Virus record (IMG/VR): IMGVR_UViG_3300030107_003598
Location: 1 to 42,225 of that record
From: a virus
Length of the DNA: 42,225 nt
Strand: one strand, 5' to 3'
The translations under genes and the position numbers were made by a program. Below the pieces are notes generated by a model. It did not search any database and was not told the DNA's origin. It saw only the letters and a list, made by a program, of their open reading frames with translations. Numbering within the stretch: the first letter of the stretch is position 1; each line of letters starts with the position of its first letter. Of this stretch, positions 21,128 through 31,900 are shown piece by piece.

Positions 21128-22627
21128 ATGGCAATTACTGCAGGAGGTAGTTTGAATAGTGTGCCGGCACCAGTGCCACAAACACTACAAACAAATTACC
21201 TAGATTTTACGGGTACTACGGATACAACGTGGGCTCAACAATATTTACCAGATCTAATGGAGAAAGAAGCTGAAGTTTTCGGACCGAGAACTATTTCAGG
21301 TTTCCTTTCGCAAGTTGGAGCTGAAGAGGCTATGCAAGCTGATAGAGTTGTATGGTCTGAACAAGGTAGACTACACTTATCTTATAAAGGTCACATTGAA
21401 AGTGCTACAGGAGGTACAGCATCTGGTGGACAAATAGAGATTGAAACTGATATTGATGGAAATGATATTGGTGCAAATCACGGTATTAGAGTTAATGATA
21501 CAGTTATTGTAGCGAACTCTGAAGGTGTTGTAAAATGTCTTGTAGAAGCTGTTGATACAGGTTCTATGATCGATGTATTACCTTATGACTTTGCATCTTT
21601 AAATACTGCTAGTATAACAACTACTGGTGGAACTCAAGATACAACTATACTAGTTTATGGTTCTGAATATGGTAAAGGTGTAAGTTATAACAACAGTGCA
21701 AACAGTGCTGCTACTGATCAAAGAGGTGCTAATGAGCCTTCTTTCCAAACTTTCCAAAACAAACCAATTATCTTAAAAGATTACTACGAAGTATCAGGTT
21801 CTGATACAGCTAGAATTGGTTGGGTTGAAGTTACGTCTGAAGAAGGTGCTTCTGGATACCTATGGTATTTAAAAGCTGAATCTGACACTAGAGCACGTTT
21901 TACTGATTATTTAGAAATGGCAATGTTAGAAGGTGAATTAAACTTAGCTGATTCTCAATTAGACGGTAACGCTCTTATTGATGGTTCTGTTGCCGGTGCT
22001 GGAAACGTTGGTACTGAAGGTTTATTCGCTGCTATCGAAGCTAGAGGAAATATGTCTTCTGGTATTACTGGTGGTGGTGGTGATTTAGCTGAGTTTGATG
22101 CTATTTTAGCTGAATTTGACAAACAAGGTGCTATTGAAGAGTATATGATGTTCTTAAACAGAAGTACTTCTTTAGCTGTTGATGACATGCTAGCTTCTAT
22201 GAATTCTTACGGAGCTGGTGGTACTTCTTACGGAGTATTTGATAACGAAGAAGAAATGGCTCTTAATTTAGGTTTCTCTGGTTTCAGACGTGGATCTTAC
22301 GATTTCTACAAATCTGACTTTAGATACTTAAATGACTTAGCTACTAGAGGTGGTATTAACGCTGCTAACACTGCTGCTGCAATTAGAGGTGTTATGATAC
22401 CTGCTGGTACATCTACTGTTTATGACCAATCATTAGGAAAGAATTTAAAACGTCCTTTCTTACATGTACGTTATAGAGCTTCTCAAACTGATAACAGAAA
22501 AATGAAAACTTGGACTACTGGTTCAGTTGGTGCTGCTACATCTGCTTTAGATGCGATGCAAATCCACATGCTTTCTGAAAGATGTTTAGTTACTCAAGGT
22601 GCTAATAACTTTATGTTATTAAACTAA
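21128..22627 (+). CDS. major capsid protein
   Basis: 499 residues following the scaffold. Begins MAITAGGSLNSVPAPVPQTL, then LMEKEAEVFGPRTISGFLSQ, an HK97-type beginning, with long loops (ATGGTASGGQIEIETDIDGN) and a terminal TQGANNFMLLN. The gene has the most biased codon use in the window (many GCT, GGT, TCT and TTA) and is followed by the strongest terminator, as expected for the most abundant virion protein. A fold call of HK97 type is from context and composition. Confidence 0.88.
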   Translation: MAITAGGSLNSVPAPVPQTLQTNYLDFTGTTDTTWAQQYLPDLMEKEAEVFGPRTISGFLSQVGAEEAMQADRVVWSEQGRLHLSYKGHIESATGGTASGGQIEIETDIDGNDIGANHGIRVNDTVIVANSEGVVKCLVEAVDTGSMIDVLPYDFASLNTASITTTGGTQDTTILVYGSEYGKGVSYNNSANSAATDQRGANEPSFQTFQNKPIILKDYYEVSGSDTARIGWVEVTSEEGASGYLWYLKAESDTRARFTDYLEMAMLEGELNLADSQLDGNALIDGSVAGAGNVGTEGLFAAIEARGNMSSGITGGGGDLAEFDAILAEFDKQGAIEEYMMFLNRSTSLAVDDMLASMNSYGAGGTSYGVFDNEEEMALNLGFSGFRRGSYDFYKSDFRYLNDLATRGGINAANTAAAIRGVMIPAGTSTVYDQSLGKNLKRPFLHVRYRASQTDNRKMKTWTTGSVGAATSALDAMQIHMLSERCLVTQGANNFMLLN

Positions 22628-22643
22628 GCACTTATTAATTAAA

Positions 22644-22693
22644 GAAGGGGGACGGCATACACGTAAACGTTCTCCGTTCCTCTTCTTTTTTTT
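22644..22693 (+). terminator. rho-independent terminator after the major capsid gene
   Basis: GAAGGGGGACGG (22644-22655) pairs with CCGTTCCTCTTC (22674-22685) with a few wobbles, followed by eight T (22686-22693). It lies 17 bases after the capsid stop and would end most late transcripts there, giving the capsid gene higher message levels than the tail genes. Confidence 0.8.
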
Positions 22694-22717
22694 ATTAATT
22701 TTATTATATATTATATT

Positions 22718-23539
22718 ATGGCAAAAAAACAAGAAACAAAAATAGAAAAAGTAACTGAAGAAGTTACTCAGGTTGTAGAACAACCAAAAATAAGAGAAAG
22801 AAAAAAACCATCTGACGAGTGGGAAATAAAAGATAGATTATATAACTTAAAAGGTAATAAAAGACCAATTTCAAGAATGATTAAATCTTGTAATGTTTAT
22901 TGGTTTGACGAAGAAAAAGGATATGAAAGAGAATTAAAATATTGTGAAAATCAACAAACACCATTTGTAGATGAAATGAAGGGTGATCAAAGATTATCTC
23001 ACATTATTTTTAGAAACGGAGCTCTTCATGTTCCTAAAAACAAAGTAGTCTTACAAAAACTATTAAGTTTATATCATCCTCATAGAGATAAGTTATACGT
23101 AGAATATAAACCATCAAAAATAGCAGCTGAAGAAATAGATGTATTAAATATGCAGGTAGATGCTTTAACAGCAGCTAGAAATATTGATATTGATATGGCT
23201 GAAGCTATTTTACGTGTAGAGATCGGTTCTAAGGTATCTAGTTTAAGTTCTAAAGAGCTTAGACGTGATTTGTTAGTATTTGCTAGAAACAACCCTAAGT
23301 TGTTCTTAGAATTAGCTGATGATGAAAATGTAATGCTTAGAAATTTTGGTATTAGAGCTGTTGAAGATGGTATATTAAGATTATCTTCTGATCAAAGAAA
23401 CTTCTTATGGGGTTCTAATGGTAGAAAGATAATGACTATACCATTTGATGAGCATCCATATACCGCTTTAGCGCATTGGTTTAAAACTGATGAAGGTATG
23501 GAAATTTATCAAAATATTGAGAAACGATTTAATCAATAA
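22718..23539 (+). CDS. 273-residue conserved-position head protein, unknown
   Basis: Begins MAKKQETKIEKVTEEVTQVV, then a charged segment and a folded domain: NVYWFDEEKGYERELKYCEN, LSHIIFRNGALHVPKNKVVL, LLVFARNNPKLFLELADDEN. I do not know the family. Its place between capsid and connector genes suggests a head vertex, completion or decoration role. The leader and N-terminus are similar to those of the scaffold gene. No enzyme motif is evident. Confidence 0.8.
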   Translation: MAKKQETKIEKVTEEVTQVVEQPKIRERKKPSDEWEIKDRLYNLKGNKRPISRMIKSCNVYWFDEEKGYERELKYCENQQTPFVDEMKGDQRLSHIIFRNGALHVPKNKVVLQKLLSLYHPHRDKLYVEYKPSKIAAEEIDVLNMQVDALTAARNIDIDMAEAILRVEIGSKVSSLSSKELRRDLLVFARNNPKLFLELADDENVMLRNFGIRAVEDGILRLSSDQRNFLWGSNGRKIMTIPFDEHPYTALAHWFKTDEGMEIYQNIEKRFNQ

Positions 23540-23549
23540 CAACTAGTAA

Positions 23550-23578
23550 AGCAACCACTCAATAAAAGGGTGGTTGCT
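23550..23578 (+). terminator. intergenic 11-bp hairpin without U-tract
   Basis: AGCAACCACTC pairs with GGGTGGTTGCT around a 7-base AATAAAA loop (one T-G wobble). It is just after the 273-residue gene and before the 54-residue gene. There is no run of T downstream, so it is more likely an RNA stability or pause element than a full terminator. Confidence 0.5.
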
Positions 23579-23598
23579 ATGCTAAAAAATCAAATTAT

Positions 23599-23763
23599 AT
23601 GAAATTATCAGAATTCCAAAAATCACGAGGATTAGGTGATACAATAGAAAAATTTACAAAAGCAACCGGAATTAAAAAAGTTGTAGAAAAAGTAACTGGT
23701 AAAGATTGTGGTTGCAAAAAACGAAGAGAAGCTTTAAACAAAGCTTTTCCATATAAAAAATAA
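23599..23763 (+). CDS. 54-residue protein with a CGC motif, unknown
   Basis: Begins MKLSEFQKSRGLGDTIEKFT and contains KDCGCKKRREALNKAFPYKK at the end, a compact Cys-Gly-Cys followed by a basic helix. It sits between the head gene at 22718 and the connector gene, with a 5-base gap to the latter. The CGCKKRR element might bind metal or nucleic acid. A clear start, sensible composition and tight spacing support it. Confidence 0.7.
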   Translation: MKLSEFQKSRGLGDTIEKFTKATGIKKVVEKVTGKDCGCKKRREALNKAFPYKK

Positions 23764-23768
23764 AATAA

Positions 23769-24476
23769 ATGGCAGTAAATGTAGACACAGTATATCAAAG
23801 AGTTTTAACTTTGGCTAATAAAGAACAAAGAGGATACATAACACCACAAGAATTTAATTTGTTAGCGAATCAAGCTCAAATGGCTATACTTGATTCCTAC
23901 TTTTCTGATAAAAAAGGAACAGTAAGAAATGATCCAGGTAATAACACTGAATACTCAGATAGTTCAACAACTTTAGATGAAAAACTTAGTGTTTTTGAAG
24001 TTTTTAATGAAGCTATTACGGTTGTAACTGGCGCTGGTACCTTTCCTAATAATTATAAAATAGGAACACTTTTTTATCAAACTCCAAATACAAACACGTT
24101 AACTGAAATAGAATTAGTAAGTCAAAAAGACATAATACTATTTAATCAGACGCCGCTAGCACAACCTTCACTAACTAGACCGGTTTACATTACAACTTCT
24201 GGAACAGCATTTCAAATATTCCCCGATGATATTGATTCAGGAATTACGTGTAACTATTTACGTATACCAACTAGAGTAGAATGGGGATATGTTATAACAC
24301 GAGGAGAAGCGCTATATAACGCTTCAGCATCAACAGATTTTGAATTACATCGTTCTGAAGAAACTTTGCTTGTTATTAAAATATTAGAATTAGCGGGTAT
24401 CGTAATAAATAAACCAGGAATAGTACAAATAGCTGGAAATGAAGAAGCAGAAGTTATAACAAGAAAAAATCAATAA
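23769..24476 (+). CDS. head-tail connector / ring protein, putative
   Basis: 235 residues. Begins MAVNVDTVYQRVLTLANKEQ then GYITPQEFNLLANQAQMAIL, a helical start like those of podovirus adaptor proteins that dock under the portal. The remaining beta-rich part (EIELVSQKDIILF; RPVYITTSGTAFQIFP) and final helix (ETLLVIKILELAGIV) agree with tail-tubular A or ring proteins in layout and length. Followed after 3 bases by the second ring-type protein. Assigned from pattern and position. Confidence 0.6.
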   Translation: MAVNVDTVYQRVLTLANKEQRGYITPQEFNLLANQAQMAILDSYFSDKKGTVRNDPGNNTEYSDSSTTLDEKLSVFEVFNEAITVVTGAGTFPNNYKIGTLFYQTPNTNTLTEIELVSQKDIILFNQTPLAQPSLTRPVYITTSGTAFQIFPDDIDSGITCNYLRIPTRVEWGYVITRGEALYNASASTDFELHRSEETLLVIKILELAGIVINKPGIVQIAGNEEAEVITRKNQ

Positions 24477-24479
24477 TAA

Positions 24480-25931
24480 ATGGGATTACTAGACGGAACA
24501 ACTCAAGCAAGTTATTATCAAGGTTCAAATCTTGGTAATTATCAATTTATATCTTTAGAAGATATAGTAAACAACTTTATGGTTGCCTACGTTGGTGAAG
24601 GTAAAATAATATCTAAAGTAAAAAGAACAGATGTAGCTTTTCATGCAAAAAGAGGTTTAGCAGAATTAAGCTATGATACTCTAAGATCTATAAAAGCTCA
24701 AGAAATAGAACTACCACCACACTTAACAATGATGTTACCTCAGGATTATGTTAATTATGTAAAGTTAACATGGAGCGATAGCGCTGGTATAGAGCGTATA
24801 ATATATCCAATATCTAAATCTTCAAATCCACTTAAAATTTTACAACAAGATAATGGTAATTATGATTTTGGTCCTGTAGCGGGGAATGAACTTGTTACTA
24901 ACAATGATTTCTCTAGTGCGTTCGCATTACCCTGGGTACACTCTTATATAAATCCAAATTCACCATCAGATCCAGACACAATAAGTATTTCAAATGGTCA
25001 ATTAGCGATAGGTACTAATCCATTTTCGTATTCTGGAAATTTTCCAGGTAGAGTTTACGCTGTTTGGCAAGAAATAGATGTTACTGGAATAGATTTTGTA
25101 ACAATATCCGCGAGTGGTACGTCCGCAGCTGCAGAAGCGGGTAAAAGTGACGCTGGTCTTTTAAGATTTGGATTAAGTACTGTTCCCGGTGATAATGATA
25201 CAAACCCATATAATACAAATAATATAACAGATAATATTAATCCACCTGATATAGCTTATTTAGAGTGGAATGCTGGAGATGATACAGCTGCTACAAAAGA
25301 ACTAACCAGTGTGGATGTTAGTGCATATAGTTCTGTATATGTTCTAATAACAAGTAGAACGGTATTTTCAGATGTTACCGCTGTAACTAGCACAAACTAT
25401 ATAGATGATATCTCTGTAAAATCTGAAACCGCTTTAGATAACTTACAAACAACCACATCAACAACTTGGACAAATTATCAAAGTACAACAAACAATCCAG
25501 TAGCTACTGATGAGTCAACTAATTCCGATAATGCTGTAGATGCTGATAATTACTTTTTAAATCATGGACAGAGATATGGTATAGACCCACAGTACGCTCA
25601 AGCAAATGGTTCTTTTTACATAGATGATAATACTGGTAAAATACACTTTAGTTCTAATATAGGCGGTAAAACAGTTATATTAAAATATATAAGTGATGGC
25701 TTGGGAACAGACTCTGAAATGGTTGTACATAAATTTGCTGAAGAAGCAATGTATAAATGGATGGCGCATGCTGTATTAGCCACCAAAGCTAATGTACAAG
25801 AGTATTTAGTTACAAGATTTAAAAAAGAGAGATTTGCAGAGGTAAGAAAAGCTAAATTAAGATTGTCCAATCTAAAAATGGAAGAATTAACACAAATATT
25901 AAGAGGTAAATCAAAACAAATAAAACACTAA
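24480..25931 (+). CDS. ring/adaptor protein with an inserted jelly-roll (CBM-like) domain
   Basis: 483 residues. Residues 1-130 (ISKVKRTDVAFHAKRGLAEL; LPQDYVNYVKLTW) and 320-483 (SFYIDDNTGKIHFSSNIGGK; FKKERFAEVRKAKLRLSNLK) read as one adaptor-type fold. Between them, about 135-312, an insert has the pattern of carbohydrate-binding modules: NELVTNNDFSSAFALPWVHS, ISNGQLAIG, VYAVWQEIDVTG and YIDDISVK. The core would form a ring below the portal, and the insert would project outward. The insert identity is inferred from strand pattern and the terminal IDDISV motif. Confidence 0.65.
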   Translation: MGLLDGTTQASYYQGSNLGNYQFISLEDIVNNFMVAYVGEGKIISKVKRTDVAFHAKRGLAELSYDTLRSIKAQEIELPPHLTMMLPQDYVNYVKLTWSDSAGIERIIYPISKSSNPLKILQQDNGNYDFGPVAGNELVTNNDFSSAFALPWVHSYINPNSPSDPDTISISNGQLAIGTNPFSYSGNFPGRVYAVWQEIDVTGIDFVTISASGTSAAAEAGKSDAGLLRFGLSTVPGDNDTNPYNTNNITDNINPPDIAYLEWNAGDDTAATKELTSVDVSAYSSVYVLITSRTVFSDVTAVTSTNYIDDISVKSETALDNLQTTTSTTWTNYQSTTNNPVATDESTNSDNAVDADNYFLNHGQRYGIDPQYAQANGSFYIDDNTGKIHFSSNIGGKTVILKYISDGLGTDSEMVVHKFAEEAMYKWMAHAVLATKANVQEYLVTRFKKERFAEVRKAKLRLSNLKMEELTQILRGKSKQIKH

Positions 25932-25934
25932 CGT

Positions 25935-28900
25935 ATGCCTGAAATGAAGCATAATTTTCTCAAAGGTCGTATGAATAAAGATCTTGATGAGAGATTAGTA
26001 TCTGATGGAGAGTATAGAGAAGCTATGAATATAGAGGTGGCCACATCCGAGTCTGATGCTGTGGGTACTGTTCAGTCTACTCGTGGTAATATTATGGCTT
26101 ACAATACGGTACTAGATACACCTAGTAATAGGTTGGCTCCACAAGGAGGAGAAATAGTAGGATCTTATGCACATGGTAGAGAAGATACTATATACTTATT
26201 TGTAACATGTAAAGAATACACGCATGCCGCTAGTGGTCATATAGTTAAGGATATGATTGTTGAGTATAAAGATGGTAATGTATTTCCTGTTATTGTAGAT
26301 GTTCATATGGTTACATATAGAGCATCAGAAATTGATTCTATAGACACTGATACCCGTAAAATATTTATGGATACTATTGCCACTGATGGTGTTGCGAATG
26401 TAGATAGTACCCCAGGTAATACAGTTACTTTTTATAATTCAAATGGAATAATGTTACTTGAAACAGAATTATACTCTACAAATACAGCGAGTAATAGTTT
26501 AACATTCGTAGATGACGTAAGCTTATATATGCCTTGGGTTGTAGACCCAGCAATGCGAGTAAGTACAATTGTTTATAATCGTAAAAAAATTTTAAATTTT
26601 AAACCATCTAATATTATAACTGGGATAAATATTATAGATGATTTGTTATTTTGGACAGATAATGTATCTGAACCTAAAAAAATAAATATACAAAGATCAA
26701 AAGAAGGAACATCAGGTTTTCATCAAAGATCTAAATTTAGGGTTCGCGCTGAAGATGGTAGTGTGCAATCTGAAAAACCAATGCAAGAGGAGCATATAAC
26801 TATGGTAAAACGTTCTCCATTAAAACCACCAATATTAGAAATGTATAATAATATAGATGGTAGAGGAGAGATTGCTGGTCGTACGGATTTGGTAAATCTT
26901 ACAACTCGAGTAGATATTGGTAATGGTGTTTTTGAAGTAAGACAACCTAATGTAGATTCTGTATTAGAAATACCTATGTCGGGTAATATGCCAGAATATG
27001 AAGTTGGTGATATATTATTATTTTCTAATGATGAAATTAATATTAACGTAGGTGGAGCATTTGATAGTGACTGGCAAGTAAGAGGATATTTGATGGAAAT
27101 AATAGGTAGTAGTTTACGTATAAAAGTATTAGGAGTAGATCCTGATTTTTTTGATTTTGTAGAAGACCTTACAAATAATACAGTAGGTGAAGTGTTTGCT
27201 GTTTCATTAGAACAAGCAAAAGCTCTATTTGAATTTAAATTTCCTAGATTTGCGTATAGATACAAATATCAAGATGGTGAATACTCTTGTTTTTCCGGAT
27301 TTTCAGAGATAGCGTTTTTACCAGGAAATTTCAAATGGAATTCTTCGTCAGGTTATAACATTGGAATGGTAAATCAATTAAGATTTTTAAAAATAATGGA
27401 TTTTGTTCCTGATGGTATACCAAAAGGCGTTACGTCTATAGATATATTATATAAAGAATCAAATTCTCCAAATATATATACTGTAAAAACAATAAAAAGT
27501 ACAGATAGTGAATGGAACGCCGTTGGATCTGGTGGTCCAACAGCTATGACTAAAGGTAGATTAGAATTAGAATCAGAAGTAATATACGCAACTGTTCCTT
27601 CTAATCAATTATTAAGACCATGGGATAATGTTCCAAGATTTGCTTTAGGACAAGAAATTGTTGGTAATAGAGTTATTTACGGTAATTATGTACAGAATTA
27701 TAATATACCCAAAGACGTTAGTAGTAATATAAATATAAAAACATATATAAAATCAAGATCTATAGACAGTATTCTTGCTGAGATAGATGTTTTAGGTCAA
27801 CCAGGTAAGTCTATAAAATCTTTAAGAACTTACCAATTAGGAGTTGTATATAAAGATATTTATGGTAGAGAAACTCCAGTCTTAACTAATGAAAAAGCTT
27901 CTTTTAATATAGGTAAACAACAAGCTGCTGAGTATAATAGTTTATCTATACAAGTTAGAAATCCAGCTCCAGAATGGGCAGAAACATTTAAAGTTTTTGT
28001 TAAAGAAACCTCTAATGAATATTATAATTTAGCAATGGATAGATGGTATGAGGCTGAAGACGGTAATATTTGGATGTCTTTTGCGTCAGCTGATAGAAAT
28101 AAAGTCCAAGAAGATAGTTATTTAATATTAAAAAAAGAACATGATAGTGACGAGCCAGTATTAGAAGAGGGTAGATATAAAGTATTAGCAATAGATAATA
28201 ACGTACCAGATTACGTAAAAACAGAAAGACATAGTTATGGTGATGGTGACTGTGAAAATGATACCTTTTCCCCAGATGATGGTGATTTTACAGTACAAAA
28301 ATGGGAAGAAACTCAATTTGAAAATCAACTTGAAAAAGAAGCTGGATTACGTGTTAGATTAATGGATGCCTCAGCAGCTAATAAAACAGATTGGTATAAA
28401 ATAAAATCTATAAAAGTTAAAGGTGGTAGTAATAAAATTGCAACTATATCTATACGTGGCTCGTTCGGTGAAGGTATAGAAAGTATAGCACCAGAACCAA
28501 CGACAGCTTACGATCTTAAATTTGAAATATCTCAATTTAAAGAAGTAATGAAACCTGAATTTGATGGGAGATTCTTTGTTAAAGTCGTAAAAGAAACTGC
28601 GCTTATAAATAAAATAACTTTAAAAAACGCAAGTCTAACAGGCAAACAGTTTGTCGTATCAAACTTTGCTAGACAGTATTTTATTAGAAACATGGATCCG
28701 AATACTAGATGGAGTAGAGAGTCTCAATGGTATGACTCTAGTCAGGGTTGGAAAAAGAAAATGAGAAAACACACTGGAAGAAATGAAGCTTTTTTTATAG
28801 ATGATCTACGTAGAGGTAGCGCCACAGGATACGGAGTAGATAATGGCTATGGAATTAATGGTTCTAGACCATCGAATAAAGCCCCGGAATTAAGTTGTCA

Positions 28901-31900
28901 TTTAGAATTAGGATTAACTGGTATTGAGGATGGAGGTAAAAGAGGTTTTAGTATTGGTAGACACCAACAAGATCAGCAAAATTTTTATTATAAAATAATA
29001 AAAGTTGGTACTTTTTTCAGATGGAAAGAAGATCCTAATGGAAATATATATAGAGTAACAAAAACAAAATCACATGGAGATAGAATGTATGGTGATGTTC
29101 ATGGTAGTGGTATATATAATCATTGCGGCTCTGCTAAATGTAAATATTATAGAAGTAATAAAACCAGAAGAATATATATGCACATGGAGCATACTGGTTA
29201 TTATTACAGAGAAAAAAGTGACGATACATTAACATATTTTGATCAGTATGGCGAGGTAGATGAAGACGTAAGAGGATCAGTACCTAGATGGATTGACGAA
29301 AATAGTTCAATACCAGGCGCTTTTTCACCAATATATAGTGGTAGAAGTTGGCTTGAACAACAAGAAGGAGAAAATTTAACTACTGGTACAAAGTGGAAAA
29401 ATAATCTTTTAGATATAACTGCAGATATGCAGAACGCAACAACTCCACTTGAATTAGCAACAGCTTGTCAAGCTCAAGCTTTACTACAAGATGATACAAA
29501 TCAAGCAGCTGGTACGAAATGTTTAGCAAACGCTTCTCAAGGAAATCCAATAGGTAATTTTTATTTATCACAAGCTGATGGACTTACTGGTCTTATAGTT
29601 GGTGTGACAAACCCCTCAAACGAGATTGGTGTTCAACAACCACTTGTAGATGCTACTTGGAACTTAGCTGCAACCGGAAAAAAACAAGAAGTAAAAGATA
29701 TAAATGGTAATGTTAACACGGCTTGGAACGTTCATACAAATAAATATGTTACTATAGAAATTTTAGAAGCTTTTGAATCTGAAACAGATATGTTCGCTAG
29801 TGATAACCCCGCTATATTTGAAACAGAACCAAAAGAAGATGTTGATTTAGATATATATCATGAAATAGACCAAGCATTTCCAGTTAAACTAACAGGCGCG
29901 ACAAATGAATTGTTTATACCATATGGTTCTATAGTAAGTTCTGATAATCCCGATATTGTTTTAAGAAATGTACAGCCAATAGATATGCCTCCCTGCTCTC
30001 CATGTTGGGATGAGGGAGAGTTTACTGGAAATGAAGATATTGTCACATTAACTAGCGCGGCTAATTTAAGTGGTGAATATATTGTTCCTGGACAAGTAGT
30101 AACAACAAATGATAAAAATACAATACCACAATGGAATCATATCGATCCAAACCTTCGATATGATACTACTGTAATCGCTGTAGATGGAACAGGTTTACTT
30201 TTAAGTAACGTATCAAATGTATTAGCAAATACAACAGTAACAAGGGTTATAAATTATTATAATGTTTCTCCAGCGACTGTTAACCAATGGTCAGATAATA
30301 GAATCGCCCTAAATTGTGATCCAACAAACCCAATGGCAACTCGTTTACCAACAACTGGAGCGCTTACTGATCTTGCCACTCCTAACGCAGCGTTATTAAA
30401 AAATATACTTAAGTTTACAAAACCAAATGGTACTACTGTTACGGCTAGTATTAAACCTAGTTTTCTTGGTGGTTTTAACGATACACACAATATAAATTCA
30501 ACTGGAGTAAATCAAGGAGCTGGGGTAGCTACAAATTTTCCAAACTGGTCAACACCCGCAACGTTTTTTATGTTAGATATAAACACATCAGATACAATGA
30601 TAGATTTAGATTGGCATAATTGTTATTCTTTTGCTAATGGTGTAGAGTCAGATAGAATTAGAGATGATTTTAACGCCGTTAGAATAGACAAGGGACCTAA
30701 AGCATCAACAACTTTAGCAGAGAAATATGAAGAAGAAAGAAGACAGAATGGATTGATTTATTCTGGAATATATAACTCTACTAGTGGTACAAATAATTTA
30801 AATCAATTTATACAAGCTGAGAAAATAACAAAAGATTTAAATCCAAGATTTGGTAGTATACAAAAACTACATGCTAGAGATACAGATCTTGTAACATTAT
30901 GTGAAGATAAAGTGTTAAGATTATTAGCTAATAAGGATGCTGTTTTTAATGCTGATGGTAATCCTCAATTAGTATCAACGGATAGAGTTTTAGGACAAGC
31001 TGTTCCATATTCTGGAGATTATGGTATATCTAAAAACCCAGAATCATTTGCTTCACAATCATTTAGATCATATTTTACAGACAAACAAAGAGGTGTTGTG
31101 TTAAGACTATCAAAAGACGGGTTAGTACCTATTTCAGATCACGGTATGAAAGATTGGTTTGCTGATAATTTAAAAGCTGCAAGTGGTAATTTACCTATAA
31201 TTGGTAGTTATGATGTTAAAAAGGATAGTTATAATTTAACTTTGCGTAATACTTACGATGGTAATATTACTGTTACATTTAATGAAAGAACTAATGGTTG
31301 GCCGAGTTTTAAATCTTTTATACAATATGGAGGTGTTAGTTTAAATAACACTTACTTTACATTTAATGACGGTGAAATGTATAGGCATCATATAGATACT
31401 AGCATTCAAAATACAGCTACGTTTTATAACCAAAGAACTAATCCTTACGTAGATGTTTTATTAAATGAAGCTCCTGGAAGTATAAAAAGTTTTGGAACTT
31501 TAAATTACGAGGGTAGTAAAGCTAGTATAACAGAAAATTTAACAGATGGAGAGTACTATAACAATGTTGCTGAATCAGGTTGGTTTTTAAGATCTGGAGA
31601 AACAGATTCACAATCTATAGATACTTTAGAATTTAAAGATAAAGAAGGTAAATATTTTGCTAGAATAAAAGGTCAAAATACAACTTTAAATAATTTAAAT
31701 GAAAAAGAATTTTCAACGCAAGGTATAGATATAGCGTCTAATGTTGTTATTTTTCAATCTTCATATGATTGTCTTGATGGACAGTGTTTAGATCCAGGAA
31801 CTGGTTTAGGACAATATAGTACGCTAGCTGATTGTGAAGCTAATTGCAGGCAAACTGAACCACCTAAATGGATATGTAAAACTATGCCAGGAAATACAAC

